NCBI RefSeq assembly: GCF_027887165.1
Contig: NC_077228.1
Span: 183,793,643 to 183,857,642, forward strand
Direction: 5' to 3'
DNA from: Monodelphis domestica
Taxonomy: Eukaryota > Chordata > Mammalia > Didelphimorphia > Didelphidae
Length of the DNA: 64,000 bases
A program made the position numbers and the translations under genes. Shown here in pieces: positions 1-9,243 of the stretch. The notes under the pieces are model-generated. The model was not told the DNA's origin, did no database searches, and saw nothing but the letters and a program-made list of their open reading frames with translations. Each line of letters opens with the position of its first letter. Position 1 is the stretch's first letter.

Positions 1-380
1 CTTGATGCTGTTAATTTGCCTTTCTTCTTTCCTTTTTTAAATTAGATTGACCAGTACTTTGTCTATTTTGTCTGTTTTTTCAAAGTACCAGCTTCTAGTC
101 TTGTTTATTAGCTCAACAGTTCTATCACTTTCGATTTTATTAATTTCTCCCTTAATTTTTAGGATCTCTAGTTTGGTTTTCTTCTGGGGTTTTTTAATTT
201 GTTCGTTCTCAAGTTTTTTAGTTTGCATTTCCAATTCCTTGATCTCTGTCCTCCCTAATTTGTTAATATATGCACTCAGGGATATGAATTTTCCTCTAAG
301 TACTGCCTTGGCTGCATCACATAAGGTTTAAAAGGATGTCTCACCATTGTCATTTTCCTCAATGAAATTATTAATTGTTT
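1..380 (-). pseudogene. L1 ORF2 continuation between endonuclease and reverse transcriptase
   Basis: On the minus strand, an open stretch at 234-37 encodes a charged, lysine-rich helical segment (KTKLEILKIKGEINKIES). This is the linker that follows the endonuclease in L1 ORF2. The same segment occurs in the second L1 of this window (about 18019-17747), which supports the call. It is in a different frame from the endonuclease. The RT core lies beyond the window start. Confidence 0.75.
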
Positions 381-1175
381 CTATGATTTCTTCTCTAACT
401 GATTTTGGAGTATCATATTATTTAATTTCCAATTAATTTTTGATTTGGCTCTCCATGTACCCTTACCGATCAATATTTTTATTGCCTTGTGATCTGAAAA
501 GGCTGCATTTATTATTTCTGCTTTTCTGCATTTGAGTGCCATGTTTCTGTGACCTAGTGTATGATCTATTTTTGTGAATGTGCCATGTGGTGCTGAAAAG
601 AAGGTGTATTCTTTTTTGTCCCTATTTATTTTTCTCCATATGTCTATTAACTCTAATTTTTCTAAGATTTCATTCACCTCTTTTACCTCTTTCTTGTTTA
701 TTTTTTGGTTTGATTTATCTAAATTTGATAGTGGTTGGTTCAAGTATCCCACTAATATGGTTTTACTGTCCATTTCCTCCTTCAATTCTCCAAGTTTCTC
801 CATTAAAAATTTGGATGCTATACCATTTGGTGCATACATGTTGATCAGTGATATTTCCTCATCGCCTATACTCCCTTTTAACAGAATATATTTACCTTCC
901 CTATCCCTTTTGATCAGGTCTATTTTTGCTTTGGCTTTGTCAGATATCATGATTTCAACTCCTACCTTCTTTCTATCAATTGAGGCCCAAAAGGTCTTAC
1001 TCCAACCTTTAATTCTAACCTTGTGAGTATCAACCCACCTCATATGTGTTTCTTGAAGACAACAAATGGTAGGGTTTTGGATTCTAATCCAATCTGCTAT
1101 TTGTCTACATTTTATGGGTGAGTTCATCCCATTCACGTTCAAGGTTATGATTGTCACTTGTGGATTCGCTGGCAT
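381..1175 (-). pseudogene. L1 ORF2 endonuclease domain (APE-like), decayed
   Basis: A 264-residue frame begins MPANPQVTIITLNVNGMNSP and covers the whole L1 apurinic-like endonuclease domain. Recognisable active-site motifs are N14 (LNVNG), E42 (QETH), Y114 (NMYAPNG), N146, T191, D204 (KIDH) and S227-D228-H229 (SDHKAI). The GDxN motif, expected from human L1 D145/N147, reads G-Y-L-N here (Y144), so one metal/catalytic aspartate is missing. The frame ends at a stop just after the domain. Downstream ORF2 sequence continues in another frame at 37-234. In L1 this protein nicks target DNA and primes reverse transcription. This copy should be inactive. Confidence 0.9.
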
Positions 1176-1858
1176 TTTGATATCTTTCCCTAGTTCTGAC
1201 CTTTCTTCTTTAGCTATATCCTTTTGAACCAGTGATTTTCTTTAGGTCAGTCCTCCTAGTCCCCTCCCTTGATATGCTTCCCTTTCTAGCCCCTCCATTT
1301 TTATGCTCCCTTCCCCTTCCCCCTCTCTTTCCCTCCCTTTTTATACTCCCTCCCCTCTCCCCTCCTTAATTTTGGTTTCTTTCTTGCCCTGTTGGATAAG
1401 ATAGAATTCAGGATCCCACTGGATCTAGATGTTCTTCCCTCTCAGATTTGATTTCACTGAGAGTAAGGTTTAAGTAATTCCAGTTCACGCTCTCTTCCTC
1501 TCCTTCTTATATGAGAGTTCTTCCCCTCCCCTTCCCATGTGTATCTTTATATGGGAAAGATTATTCTATTAAATCTCCCCCTATTTCTTGAAGTAAATCT
1601 TAGTATTATTGACGGTTCCCCTCTTTTCCTTTCTTTGCTCCTACTTTCACCAAATCTTCTTGATGCCCCAATCTTTCCCTATGCATGTTTCTTCTAACTA
1701 CTCTTATGATGCATACAATTTTTGAGAGTTACACAAAACATTTTCCCCACATATTAACATATATAATTTGATGTAAATGTAGTCCTTATAGAAGAGAGTT
1801 TGACTTAAAGAAAAAGATAAGATTCATCTCCTTTTCCCTTTCTTTCATATTTGCCTTT
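1176..1858 (-). other. Long L1 spacer between ORF1 and ORF2
   Basis: About 680 bp separate the end of the ORF1-like frame from the first ATG of the ORF2 frame. It includes a strongly strand-biased tract at 1250-1380: C/T-rich on plus, and therefore purine-rich in the L1 sense. No coding frame of the L1 type was recognised in it. Human L1 has a spacer of only tens of bases, so this is unusually long by that comparison. It may be a marsupial L1 lineage trait or a later insertion. Confidence 0.55.
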
Positions 1859-2840
1859 TCATGTTTCTCTTGCTTTCTGTGCTTGGATATCAAATTTTCC
1901 ACTAAGTTCTGGTCTTTTCTTAGCAAATGCTGGGAAATCTTCTATTTTGTTGAATGCCCATACTTTCCCCTGGAAGTATATAGTCAGTTTTGCTGGGTAG
2001 TTGATTCTTGGTTGGAGACCCAGCTCTCTTGCCTTTCTAAATATCGTGTTCCATGCTTTGCGGTCTCTTAGTGTGTTAGCCACTAAGTCATGTGTAATCT
2101 TTATGGGAGCCCCCCTATATCTGAAGCTCCTCTTCTTGGCTTCTTGTAGGATTTTCTCCTTTTTTTGGAAGCTCTTGAATTTGGCAATTACATTCCTGGG
2201 GGTAGTTTTTGGGGATTTAGTATAGAGGGTGTTCTATGAACCCTTTCTATTTCTATTTTGTCCCCTTGCTCCAGAACATGTGGGCAATTTTCTTCTATTA
2301 TCTCCTGTAGAATAAGATCAAGGTTATTGTTTATCTCTGGTTTTTCGGGGAGACCGATAATTTGTAGGTTGTCTCTTCTTCCTCTGTTTTCCAAGTCTGT
2401 GACCTTTTCAGTGAGATATTTTATGTTTTCTTCTAATTCATTAATTTTTTGGCTTTGCTTTATTGATTCTTGCTGTTTTATGATCTCACTTTCTTCAAGT
2501 TGCTTAATTCTGGTCGTTAGGGACTGGTTTTGCTTTTCAGCTTTGTCTGCCCTTCTATTGGATGCTTCCAGCTCTTTCTCCAATTGTGCAGTCTTATCTA
2601 TCAGACTACTGATCTCTTTCTCCCATTTTTCTTTCCAGAAGGTTTCCATCTTTTGGGTAAGATCCAGTTTGAGATCTTCCAGAGCTTGTTGATAGTTTCC
2701 ATTTTAGGAGGCATGTTCTGATTTTTTTGGATTTCATCCTCATTCTCTTCTTTTCCTTGGGTACTCCCACCATAAAAGTTTTTAATAGTCACCTTTATCC
2801 CTTTCTTCCTGGAGGCTTGATTTTGGGCCATGTGAGCCAT
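1859..2840 (-). pseudogene. L1 ORF1 (RNA-binding chaperone), broken into three frames
   Basis: Three consecutive minus-strand frames together cover ORF1. 2840-2601 (MAHMAQNQASRKKGIKV) is a basic N-terminus. 2649-2188 carries a heptad-rich coiled coil (SLIDKTAQLEKELEASN) followed by the start of the RRM-like domain (DNLQIIGLPEKPEI). 2083-1859 carries the C-terminal domain (LGLQPRINYPAKLTIYFQGK), close to the QPRISYPAKLS motif of other mammalian ORF1p. The first two frames overlap around 2600-2650, implying a frameshift there. A further break lies between 2188 and 2083. ORF1p normally trimerises and coats L1 RNA. Confidence 0.85.
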
Positions 2841-3510
2841 CCCTTTGGTGGTTTTATTCCCCTTTCCTTTTTGGTCTGGGGTCTGGGTGATATGGGTGGG
2901 TTTTCTGTGAATTTAGGTTGCCTCAGACTAGTTCTTTCCAGCCTCTGAGGTTTCTTAGCACACAGGGTCCCTGATCACAGCCAAACTGCCCAGGTGTTCA
3001 GCTCCGCCCAGATAATCAGCGCGTGGTCTGCCCTTGGTGTTTAGCTCCACCCAGGTGCTCAGCGCAACTGCCCTGAGTACAGCTCCGCAGGCCCCCTGTT
3101 CTCAGCGCAGGATTCTCCCGTGAAACCGCCCTGAGATGTTGTTTCCTGGCAGTCCCCAGATCTCAAGGACCCTGGAGTGGCCCCCCCCCCCCAGACAGAG
3201 ATCTTCCCCACTCACTCGCTGTCCTGGTGAGCGCTCAGGTAGCTCACTCTGATTTGGTGGGGGAGGTGGTGGGGGGGAAGGGCAGCTCAGTTCATGTATC
3301 TGTGCAAGCTTTTCCTCCTTCGTATTATAGTGTGGAAATGTTCAAACCCCATGTACCTTTGCCTCTGTGGGGTACTGGGGAGTCCTTCTGTTCCTCCAAA
3401 GGTGATTTTTATGCTCCTTTGATGTAGTCTATTTCGTTTGATGCCGGGGAGAGGAAGCGTGTTGCGTCTAGATTGCAGCCATGTTTACCCGGAAGCCTCT
3501 CTCTTCACTT
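2841..3510 (-). promoter_or_regulatory. L1 5' UTR / internal promoter region
   Basis: This GC- and CpG-richer stretch lies directly upstream of ORF1 in the L1 sense. It contains repeated near-copies of a motif reading CAGCTCCGCCCAG or CAGCTCCACCCAGG on the plus strand (about 3000-3090), a C homopolymer at 3181-3192, and a 5' end near 3480-3510 with a CATGTTTACCCGGAAG-type motif. L1 5' UTRs act as internal RNA polymerase II promoters; activity here is not shown. Confidence 0.6.
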
Positions 3511-3528
3511 CTGCCTTCTATAATCCAT

Positions 3529-3635
3529 ACCTTCTTCCAAGGCTCAGCTTGAATTTATGGGAAGCCATTCCTAATCCATCTCTAGTTGTTCATGCTTGTT
3601 CCCTCCTCAAATTAACATGTGTTTACTTGTATACA
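3529..3635 (+). mobile_element. L2 LINE fragment
   Basis: The stretch reads like the L2 3' region (CAAGGCTCAGCTTGAA, then GGAAGCCATTCCTAATCC) in plus orientation. It is cut off where a minus-strand L2 begins. Confidence 0.5.
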
Positions 3636-5060
3636 TCAATTAATATTTATTAAATACTTGCTATAAGTCAGGGATAGGGCTGGGCCTGAGGAATACAAGT
3701 GTAAAGAATGAAAAAGTCCCCTCTCACAAAGGATTCCAATGGGGAGACAACAAATTCATATACAAATAGAGCATAAATATAGGGTGAAAAATACAAATAT
3801 ATACATGGTAATTGAATAAAATGCATTTTGGAAAAGAGGACTCTAGCAATTAGGGGAAGTATGAAAGACTTCCTGTAGAAAATGGTATTTGAGGTACTTA
3901 TTTTTATTTTTTAAAAATAATATTTTATTTTTTCCTTAACTTCATATAATTTTGACTTTCATGTTAAAAAAAAAAGGTTTAGCCAAATTCTTTCCTTCCT
4001 TCCCTCTCTCCCTCCTTTCTCTCTTCCTTTCCTGAGATTGCAGGCAATCTGATATAGATTTTGCATGTATGATAATGTAAAATATTTTTCCATATTAATC
4101 ATTTTATGGAAGAAAACTCCAAAAAAGGTGAAGAAAGAAAGTGAAATATAGCATTTCCCAGTCTGTATTCAGGCTCCATCAATTCTTTCTCCAAAGGTGT
4201 ATGAGCCTCCAGTTTTTCCCAATGCCTTTGGTTCCTATCATTTGGGGGCTTCTTAAAGGAAGAGAGGGATTTTAGAAGATGGAGATAAGGAGAAAGTGTA
4301 GTCTAGGTGTGGAATATAGCTAATACAAAGGCATAAAGATGGCAGATAGAGTATCATATATGAGGAACAGAGAGTAAGCCAGTTTGACTTACTGCATCAC
4401 CAAGTATGGGAAGAGAACTCAAAAGACAGGTTGGGGCCACATTGAGTAGGGCTTTAAAAGCTAAACAGAAGAGCTTATATTTGGTCATAGGGACAATAGA
4501 AAGTCATTGAGATTTATGAGAAGAATCACATGGCTGAATGTGCACTGAAGAAATGTTACTTTGGTAACAATATGTGTGAATGCCTGGATTGAGGAGAGGC
4601 TAGAAGACTGATGAGGCAGGCATTGCAATATTCTAGTTGAGGGGGGATAAGGACATGAACTCTAAGTGATGGCTATTTGAGTGGAAAGAAGGAAAAGGTA
4701 TGAAGGTATAGAATATATGAAAGATATTTGGCCATTGACTGGATATGTGGGGTAAGCGAGAAGTGAAGAACTGAGGATAATGTCAGAATTATGAACCTGG
4801 GATATTGGAAGGATAGTGGTACCATTGACAGAAATAGGCAAATTTTTAAGAGGGGAAAAGTAATAAGTTCAGTTTTGAATCTGTTGCATTTGAGATGTCT
4901 ATGGGATATTCCATTGGAAATATCCAATAGGTAATTGGTAATTCAGGATTAAAGTCCAGAGGAGAGACTAGGACTCGATATATAGAGACATCTGCTTAGA
5001 GATAATAGGAAAGTCTATAGGAGCTGATTGCTTTGCCAAGAGAGTGTAGAGGGAGAAGAA
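3636..5060 (-). mobile_element. L2 LINE, long antisense copy interrupted by an L1 3' end
   Basis: The stretch starts with the antisense L2 3' end (TATTTATTAAATACTTGC...). It continues through the antisense L2 body, with phrases such as GGGCTTTAAAAGCTAAACAGAAGAGC, GAGGCAGGCATTGCAATATTCTAG and GGATATGTGGGGTAAGCGAG. These belong to the L2 3' region and ORF read backwards. An L1 3'-end fragment interrupts it at about 3898-4195. Heavily decayed; no coding frame survives. Confidence 0.65.
3898..4195 (-). mobile_element. L1 3' UTR fragment inserted in L2
   Basis: The T-rich left edge and the phrases GATATAGATTTTGCATGTATGATAATGTAAAA and TTTTCCATATTAATCAT match the 3' UTR sequence repeated at 21020, 21504 and 25100 in this window, in the same minus orientation. 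Confidence 0.65.
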
Positions 5061-5069
5061 AATTAAGGT

Positions 5070-5212
5070 AGAGGACAGAAAGGGCTTCAGGGCTCATCTA
5101 GTCTCTTTTTCTCATTTTATGAATGAGGAAACTAAGGTCCAGGGAAGTCAAGAGATATCAACCATAGGTAGTCAACAAGCAATTATTCAGCAGTGACTAT
5201 ATACCAGGACAT
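5070..5212 (-). mobile_element. MIR and L2 remnants
   Basis: An antisense MIR core (CATTTTATGAATGAGGAAACTAAGG) is followed by an antisense L2 3' end (AACAAGCAATTATTCAGCAGTGACTATATACC). Old and diverged. Confidence 0.5.
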
Positions 5213-5213
5213 C

Positions 5214-5496
5214 TTGTTCAGTCATTTTTCAGATGTTTCTGACTCTTCATGACCCAACTTTAAGGTTTTGGTTTCTTTTTTTTTAGTTGTTGTTTATTTT
5301 TGCAAAGATGCTGAAATGGGTTGCCATTTTCTTCTCCAACTCATTTTACAGATGAAGAAACTGAGGCAAACAGGATAAAGTGAATTGCCCAAGGTCACCT
5401 AGCTAAGAAGTGTCTGAAGCCAGATGGGGAATCAGGAAGATGGATTTTCTTGACTCCAGACCTGGCACTCTACCCACTGTGCCACCTACTTGCCAG
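5214..5496 (-). mobile_element. RTE/BovB-tailed tRNA-derived SINE (family A)
   Basis: Read on the minus strand it has a tRNA-like head (GGCAAGTAGGTGGCACAGTGG). The shared body follows (TAGCTAGGTGACCTTGGGCAA, CTCAGTTTCTTCATCTGTAAAATGAG), and the tail resembles RTE/BovB (GAGTCAGAAACATCTG, CTGAACA). Nearly full length. Confidence 0.8.
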
Positions 5497-5799
5497 TACA
5501 TCAATTTGTCAATAAACATTTATCCAGGAAAATGCTTAGCACATAGTAAGTGTACAGTAAAGTGCTTGATGACTAACTACTTGACCATGAATATCACTTA
5601 AACTCCTGGGGCCTCAGTTTCCTCCTCCATAAAATTAGAGAATTTAGTTAAGGATGGGGTTATAAAGATAGAAATGCTGATATCAAGGTGTTTACAGCCC
5701 AGGATGGATTGGAACACGAATACTGGGGCTCTTCTGAGACTGTTCCCTTACGATGACAGTGCATGCAAGGGAAGTATAAAGTGCTGTGAGATCAAAAGA

Positions 5800-5965
5800 G
5801 AGCGATCATTTCCAGCTGTTGGCCCCTGAGAGAACCAGGCAGATTTGTGTGTGCATAGCACTGATTTCCTGGAGAGCATTTTTTTGGCTGCTGTTATGAT
5901 GGGGAGTTGTTTTGGTCTGGGTTCTTGAGAAGGAAAAGCAATTTTTCTTCTTAAAGGATTGAGAA
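5800..5965. repeat. Unnamed dispersed repeat, copy 1
   Basis: A block around 5868-5960 (GATTTCCTGGAGAGCATTTT ... TTGGTCTGGGTTCTTGAGAA ... TTCTTCTTAAAGGATTGAG) is clearly related to 11361-11462 elsewhere in the window. I do not recognise the family. Confidence 0.55.
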
Positions 5966-6132
5966 AATGATGAGATCTAGGAAGAGAGGCATGAGCTCTG
6001 TGCTCCTGCCAGACAGACTGACTTTGAGGGGAAAGGTAGGCTCAAATAGAACAAAGAAATTTCAGAATACTCACTGTCAAACCGAGCTAATCAGGAAAGA
6101 GGGAATTCAGAAATATTCAGAATATAAGCATG

Positions 6133-6800
6133 AGAAGAATTCACATTTATATGGCACTTTAAAGTTTGCAGGGATTGGGGATTTTGGGAAGAATGCAAGC
6201 TTTGGAGTTAGAGAAACTGAGTTCAAATGATCTATTTTATCTATGTGACAATGGATGAATCACTTAACTTTTCTGTTCTTTAGCTTTCTAGTCTGTAAAG
6301 TGAGGGGGTTGGAGTTGGTGGCCTTGGAGATCCCTTCCAGCTCCAGAGCTTTGTTCTTCACAATAACCTCAGAAGGGATAGAGTCAGTGTCATCACTCTC
6401 ATTTTAGAGATGACTAAAATGAGGTTCAGGCAGTTAGGTGACACAGAGGATAAAGTGTGGGGCCTGGAATCAAGGAAGATGAGTTCAAATTTGGCCTCAG
6501 CTACTCACTAGTTATATGACCCTGGACAAGTCTCTTAATTCTGTTTTCCTCAATTTCCTCACCCATAAAATGAGCTGAAGAAGGAAATAGAGAACAATTC
6601 CAGCATCTTTGCTAAGAAAATCCTAAATGGGCTTGTGAAGAGTTGGGCATAATTAAAATGACGAAGCAATAACAACAACAAATGAATGATTGGAGAGATT
6701 TACTGACTTGCCTATGGTCATATAGTGTCCAAGGAAAGATTTGAATGTAAGCCTTCCTCTTCACATCCTATATAAAGTTTTATTCAGTATACAGATAGAT
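6133..6800. mobile_element. Nested old SINEs (antisense MIR with two insertions)
   Basis: An antisense MIR begins at about 6133 (CACATTTATATGGCACTTTAAAG), resumes at 6361-6426 (ACAATAACCTCAGAAGGGATAGAG) and ends at 6683-6770 (GACTTGCCTATGGTCATATAG). A plus-strand tRNA-headed SINE interrupts it at about 6175-6360, ending GGTGGCCTTGGAGATCCCTTCC. A family A SINE interrupts it again at 6427-6682. This gives a relative order: MIR is oldest. Confidence 0.6.
6427..6682 (+). mobile_element. RTE-tailed SINE (family A)
   Basis: The head GGCAGTTAGGTGACACAGAGG, the body CATAAAATGAGCTGAAGAAGG and a tail ending in AACAACAAC show a plus-strand family A copy of about 255 bp. Confidence 0.8.
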
Positions 6801-6899
6801 GGGAAAAAATTTAAGCACTCAAATCAAATTAAAGCCCTTGATAATTACATTTCAACATTTCTCTACCACTGTTTACTCTGGTCTTGGTTTTTTATAAGA

Positions 6900-7240
6900 A
6901 TAATATTAATAATAATAGCTAACATTTATATGTCAGTTTAGATTTTGTAAAGTTCTCTGAAATATCTTGTTTTATAATCACAATGATCCTGGGAGATAGA
7001 TTGCTGTTAATATTCCCATTTTTTAATTTATCGCTCAGTCACTTTCAGTCCTATCTAACTCTTTCTGACTCCATTTGGGTTGTTTTCAGCAAAGATATTA
7101 AAGTGGCTTGGCATTTCCTTCTCCAGCTCATTTTACAGATAAGGAAACTAAGGGAGGTAAATTCTAAGTGACTTGCCCAGAGTCACCTAGGAAGTGTCTG
7201 AGGCTAGATTTGAACTCTTATCTCTCTGAATCCAGAGATT
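6900..7240 (-). mobile_element. Antisense MIR interrupted by a family A SINE
   Basis: The MIR core at 6910-7020 (AACATTTATATGTCAGTTTAG, ACAATGATCCTGGGAGATAG) is followed by an antisense family A SINE at about 7027-7238. That SINE shows CTTTCTGACTCCATTTGGG, ATTTTACAGATAAGGAAAC and CTTGCCCAGAGTCACCTAGG. Both are diverged. Confidence 0.65.
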
Positions 7241-7800
7241 AAATTAATTTATTAATTAAATATTCAGAATTAAACAGCACTTACTTTTGTCACATTTATG
7301 CTTCTGGCGTTCAAAAGCTTTTTGGTAGTCTCCTATTTTCCTTTTTCAAATAGATCAATTCTTCAGGACCTCAGAGAGTCTTAGCATCAAAAGTCCTTAA
7401 TTCCTGCTTGCATTTTATCATAGGAAATGATTCATTTTGCTTAGTATGTTAAAAATTTGATGTCAAACCTGAGGATCCAAGAACTCATGTAAACTATTTC
7501 GTTTACTTCTTGTCTAACTGTGTGGTCTCCTTAACCCTTAGCCAGGGGCTCTCGAAACTGTTCTAAGTTGTCATTTTTCTCCCATGCTACTCCCCCCAGA
7601 TAAGGAGACTTATGAGATAGGCTTTGGGTAGCATGGAGGGGGACAATTTCAACCTGAAATCTGGACCCAGATTGATTCAAACTCCCATCATCAGTGACCA
7701 AAGGAACTGTGAGAGAGACCTTTCCCAGGGTGAGGGCTTAGAGGGAAGAATGAATCAGGAACGAGAAGTGGAAACGATTATGAAAGTCCAATCCTATTAA
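7241..7800. other. Unassigned sequence
   Basis: No coding frame, RNA gene or clear repeat was recognised in this stretch. Confidence 0.4.
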
Positions 7801-7930
7801 TCAATTGATCAACAAACATTTATTAAATAACTGCCATGTGCCAGACCCTTGATAATAATACAAAGGAAACTTAAAAAAACAGTCCCTGCCCTCTTACTTT
7901 CTAATGGAGGATGCAACATATATGTATGTA
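7800..7930 (-). mobile_element. L2 3' end, antisense
   Basis: The sequence ATCAACAAACATTTATTAAA, then ACTGCCATGTGCCAGACCC, then CAGTCCCTGCCCTCTTACTT is the L2 3' terminus read backwards. Confidence 0.7.
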
Positions 7931-8089
7931 GCTGGAGAGGGGAGGGTTGAACTGGTTCAATGTTCCTTGGAGAATATTTGGAATAGAGTGGTGGGAACTA
8001 TCCTATTGAGCATTTCCTGAATTGTCCTGGCAATTCTGAGAAGAAAAAAGCTTTTTTAGAAATAACTGGGTCCAAGTGGTAAAGAGAAT

Positions 8090-8885
8090 TCTTTAATTTT
8101 TTTCTTAAAATTTTTTTTCTTGCTGTCTTTTGTTTTTGCATCATTTAGATTCCCTTCTGTCCCCCTCCTCCCTGACTCCCAATATAAAAGAGAAGGAAAA
8201 AAAGGAAGAAAATAAAATTCATCAAAAGCAACTAACACATTGGAAAATTGTGATATTAGGCGCAGTGTTACACATGTATCTTCCCTCACTTCTGCAAAGA
8301 AGCAGAGGAGGAAGTCTTTTCTCTTATTTTTTCTTTGGGGACCAAGCTTGGCCATTATAATTCTGCAGGAGTCACTTTCAATTGTTTTGTTGTTTTTTCC
8401 ATTGTCACTGTTGCAGTCATTTTGATATTGTTTTGCTGGTTCTGCCTTAGTTCATATTACTCATTCTGTCCTTTGCTGCATGTATCACATTCATCATTTC
8501 TAACAGCACAGTCATATTCCATTATGTTCAATGTACCACAGTTTGTTTAGCTATTTCCCAATTAATGGGCATTTACTTTGTTTCAGTTTTTGTAATCACA
8601 AAAAGTGCTGCTACACATGTTTTTGTATGTAAGGGACTTTCCAGTTGTCATTGATCTTCTTGATGCATATGCCAGTCAGTGGAATATCTGAGCCAAAGGA
8701 TATGGACATTTTAATGATTCTCTTTAGATATTTCCAAACTGCTTTCCAGAATGATTTGGACCAACGATGCATTATTGTGTTCATCTTTTCACAACTACTC
8801 CAGCATTGACTATTCCCTTATATTTTGCCATCTTTGCCCATTTTCTGGTGTGAAGGCTGTTTTGACTTGCATTTTTCTTCTCCTC
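8090..8885 (-). mobile_element. L1 3' end, 5'-truncated, older subfamily
   Basis: The antisense L1 3' region is recognised from TTCCATTATGTTCAATGTACCACAG, TTTCCCAATTAATGGGCATTT and the run TTGCCATCTTTGCCCATTTTCTGGTGTGAAGGC. These correspond to the end of ORF2 and the 3' UTR seen in other copies here. It is more diverged than the copies at 14.3 and 21.5 kb. Confidence 0.7.
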
Positions 8886-8919
8886 ATAATCCACCCCCCT
8901 TTCTAACTGAATCTGACAA

Positions 8920-9050
8920 CACTGATAATAGCATCTACCTTTTAGGATTGCTATGAGGATCAAATAAGATAATTATTTTTTCTCAAAAAGTGCTTAGCAC
9001 AATGCTTAGTACATAGTAGACACTATATAAATGCTTAGTCCTTGTCCTCC
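8920..9050 (+). mobile_element. MIR SINE 3' half
   Basis: TAGGATTGCTATGAGGATCAAATAAGATAAT followed by AGTGCTTAGCACAATGCTTAGTACATAGTAG is the conserved MIR core and tail. Confidence 0.75.
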
Positions 9051-9057
9051 CTTCCCC

Positions 9058-9243
9058 TTTTCAGAATTTAATTTTTAAATGCATGAATAAAATACATAGG
9101 ATTATGAAGGAAGTCAAATATATGGCAATAAATATTTTTTTCGATAATTTATTTTCCCATCCACATTCTTGGACCCATTGAAATCTATCTGAAAGTCCCT
9201 TAGGGGTTTGTGAACCCCAAGTTAAGAATTCTTGCTCTGGAGT
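9058..9243. mobile_element. Relic of a repeat with the GTTAAGAAT..CTCTGG end (hAT-like), partial
   Basis: AATAAAATACATAGGATTATGAAGG followed by GGGTTTGTGAACCCCAAGTTAAGAATTC matches a family present five more times here (near 24.0, 31.7, 37.8 and 49.6 kb, plus a duplicated piece at 23.0 kb). Only the right half is present. Confidence 0.5.

Larger units (their letters stand above)
1..3510 (-). mobile_element. LINE-1 element, 5' two thirds (3' part lies outside the window)
   Basis: Read on the minus strand this is a long L1 retrotransposon. In order it has a GC-rich 5' UTR (about 3510-2841), ORF1 (2840-1859), a long pyrimidine-rich (plus strand) spacer, and ORF2 starting at 1175 and running off the left edge. 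The 5' end is near 3500, where the minus strand reads a purine-rich start followed by ATGGCTGC, resembling the YY1-like start of other L1s. ORF1 and ORF2 are broken into several frames, so it is a dead but fairly long copy. L2 sequence begins immediately beyond its 5' end. The exact 5' boundary is uncertain by about 30 bp. Confidence 0.9.

Noticed and set aside
574-1026. A 150-codon plus-strand frame rich in Phe, Ser and Leu
   Set aside because: It is the complement of the L1 endonuclease frame.
1250-1380. Possible regulatory or origin-like pyrimidine tract
   Set aside because: It lies inside the L1 inter-ORF region and is better explained as L1 sequence.
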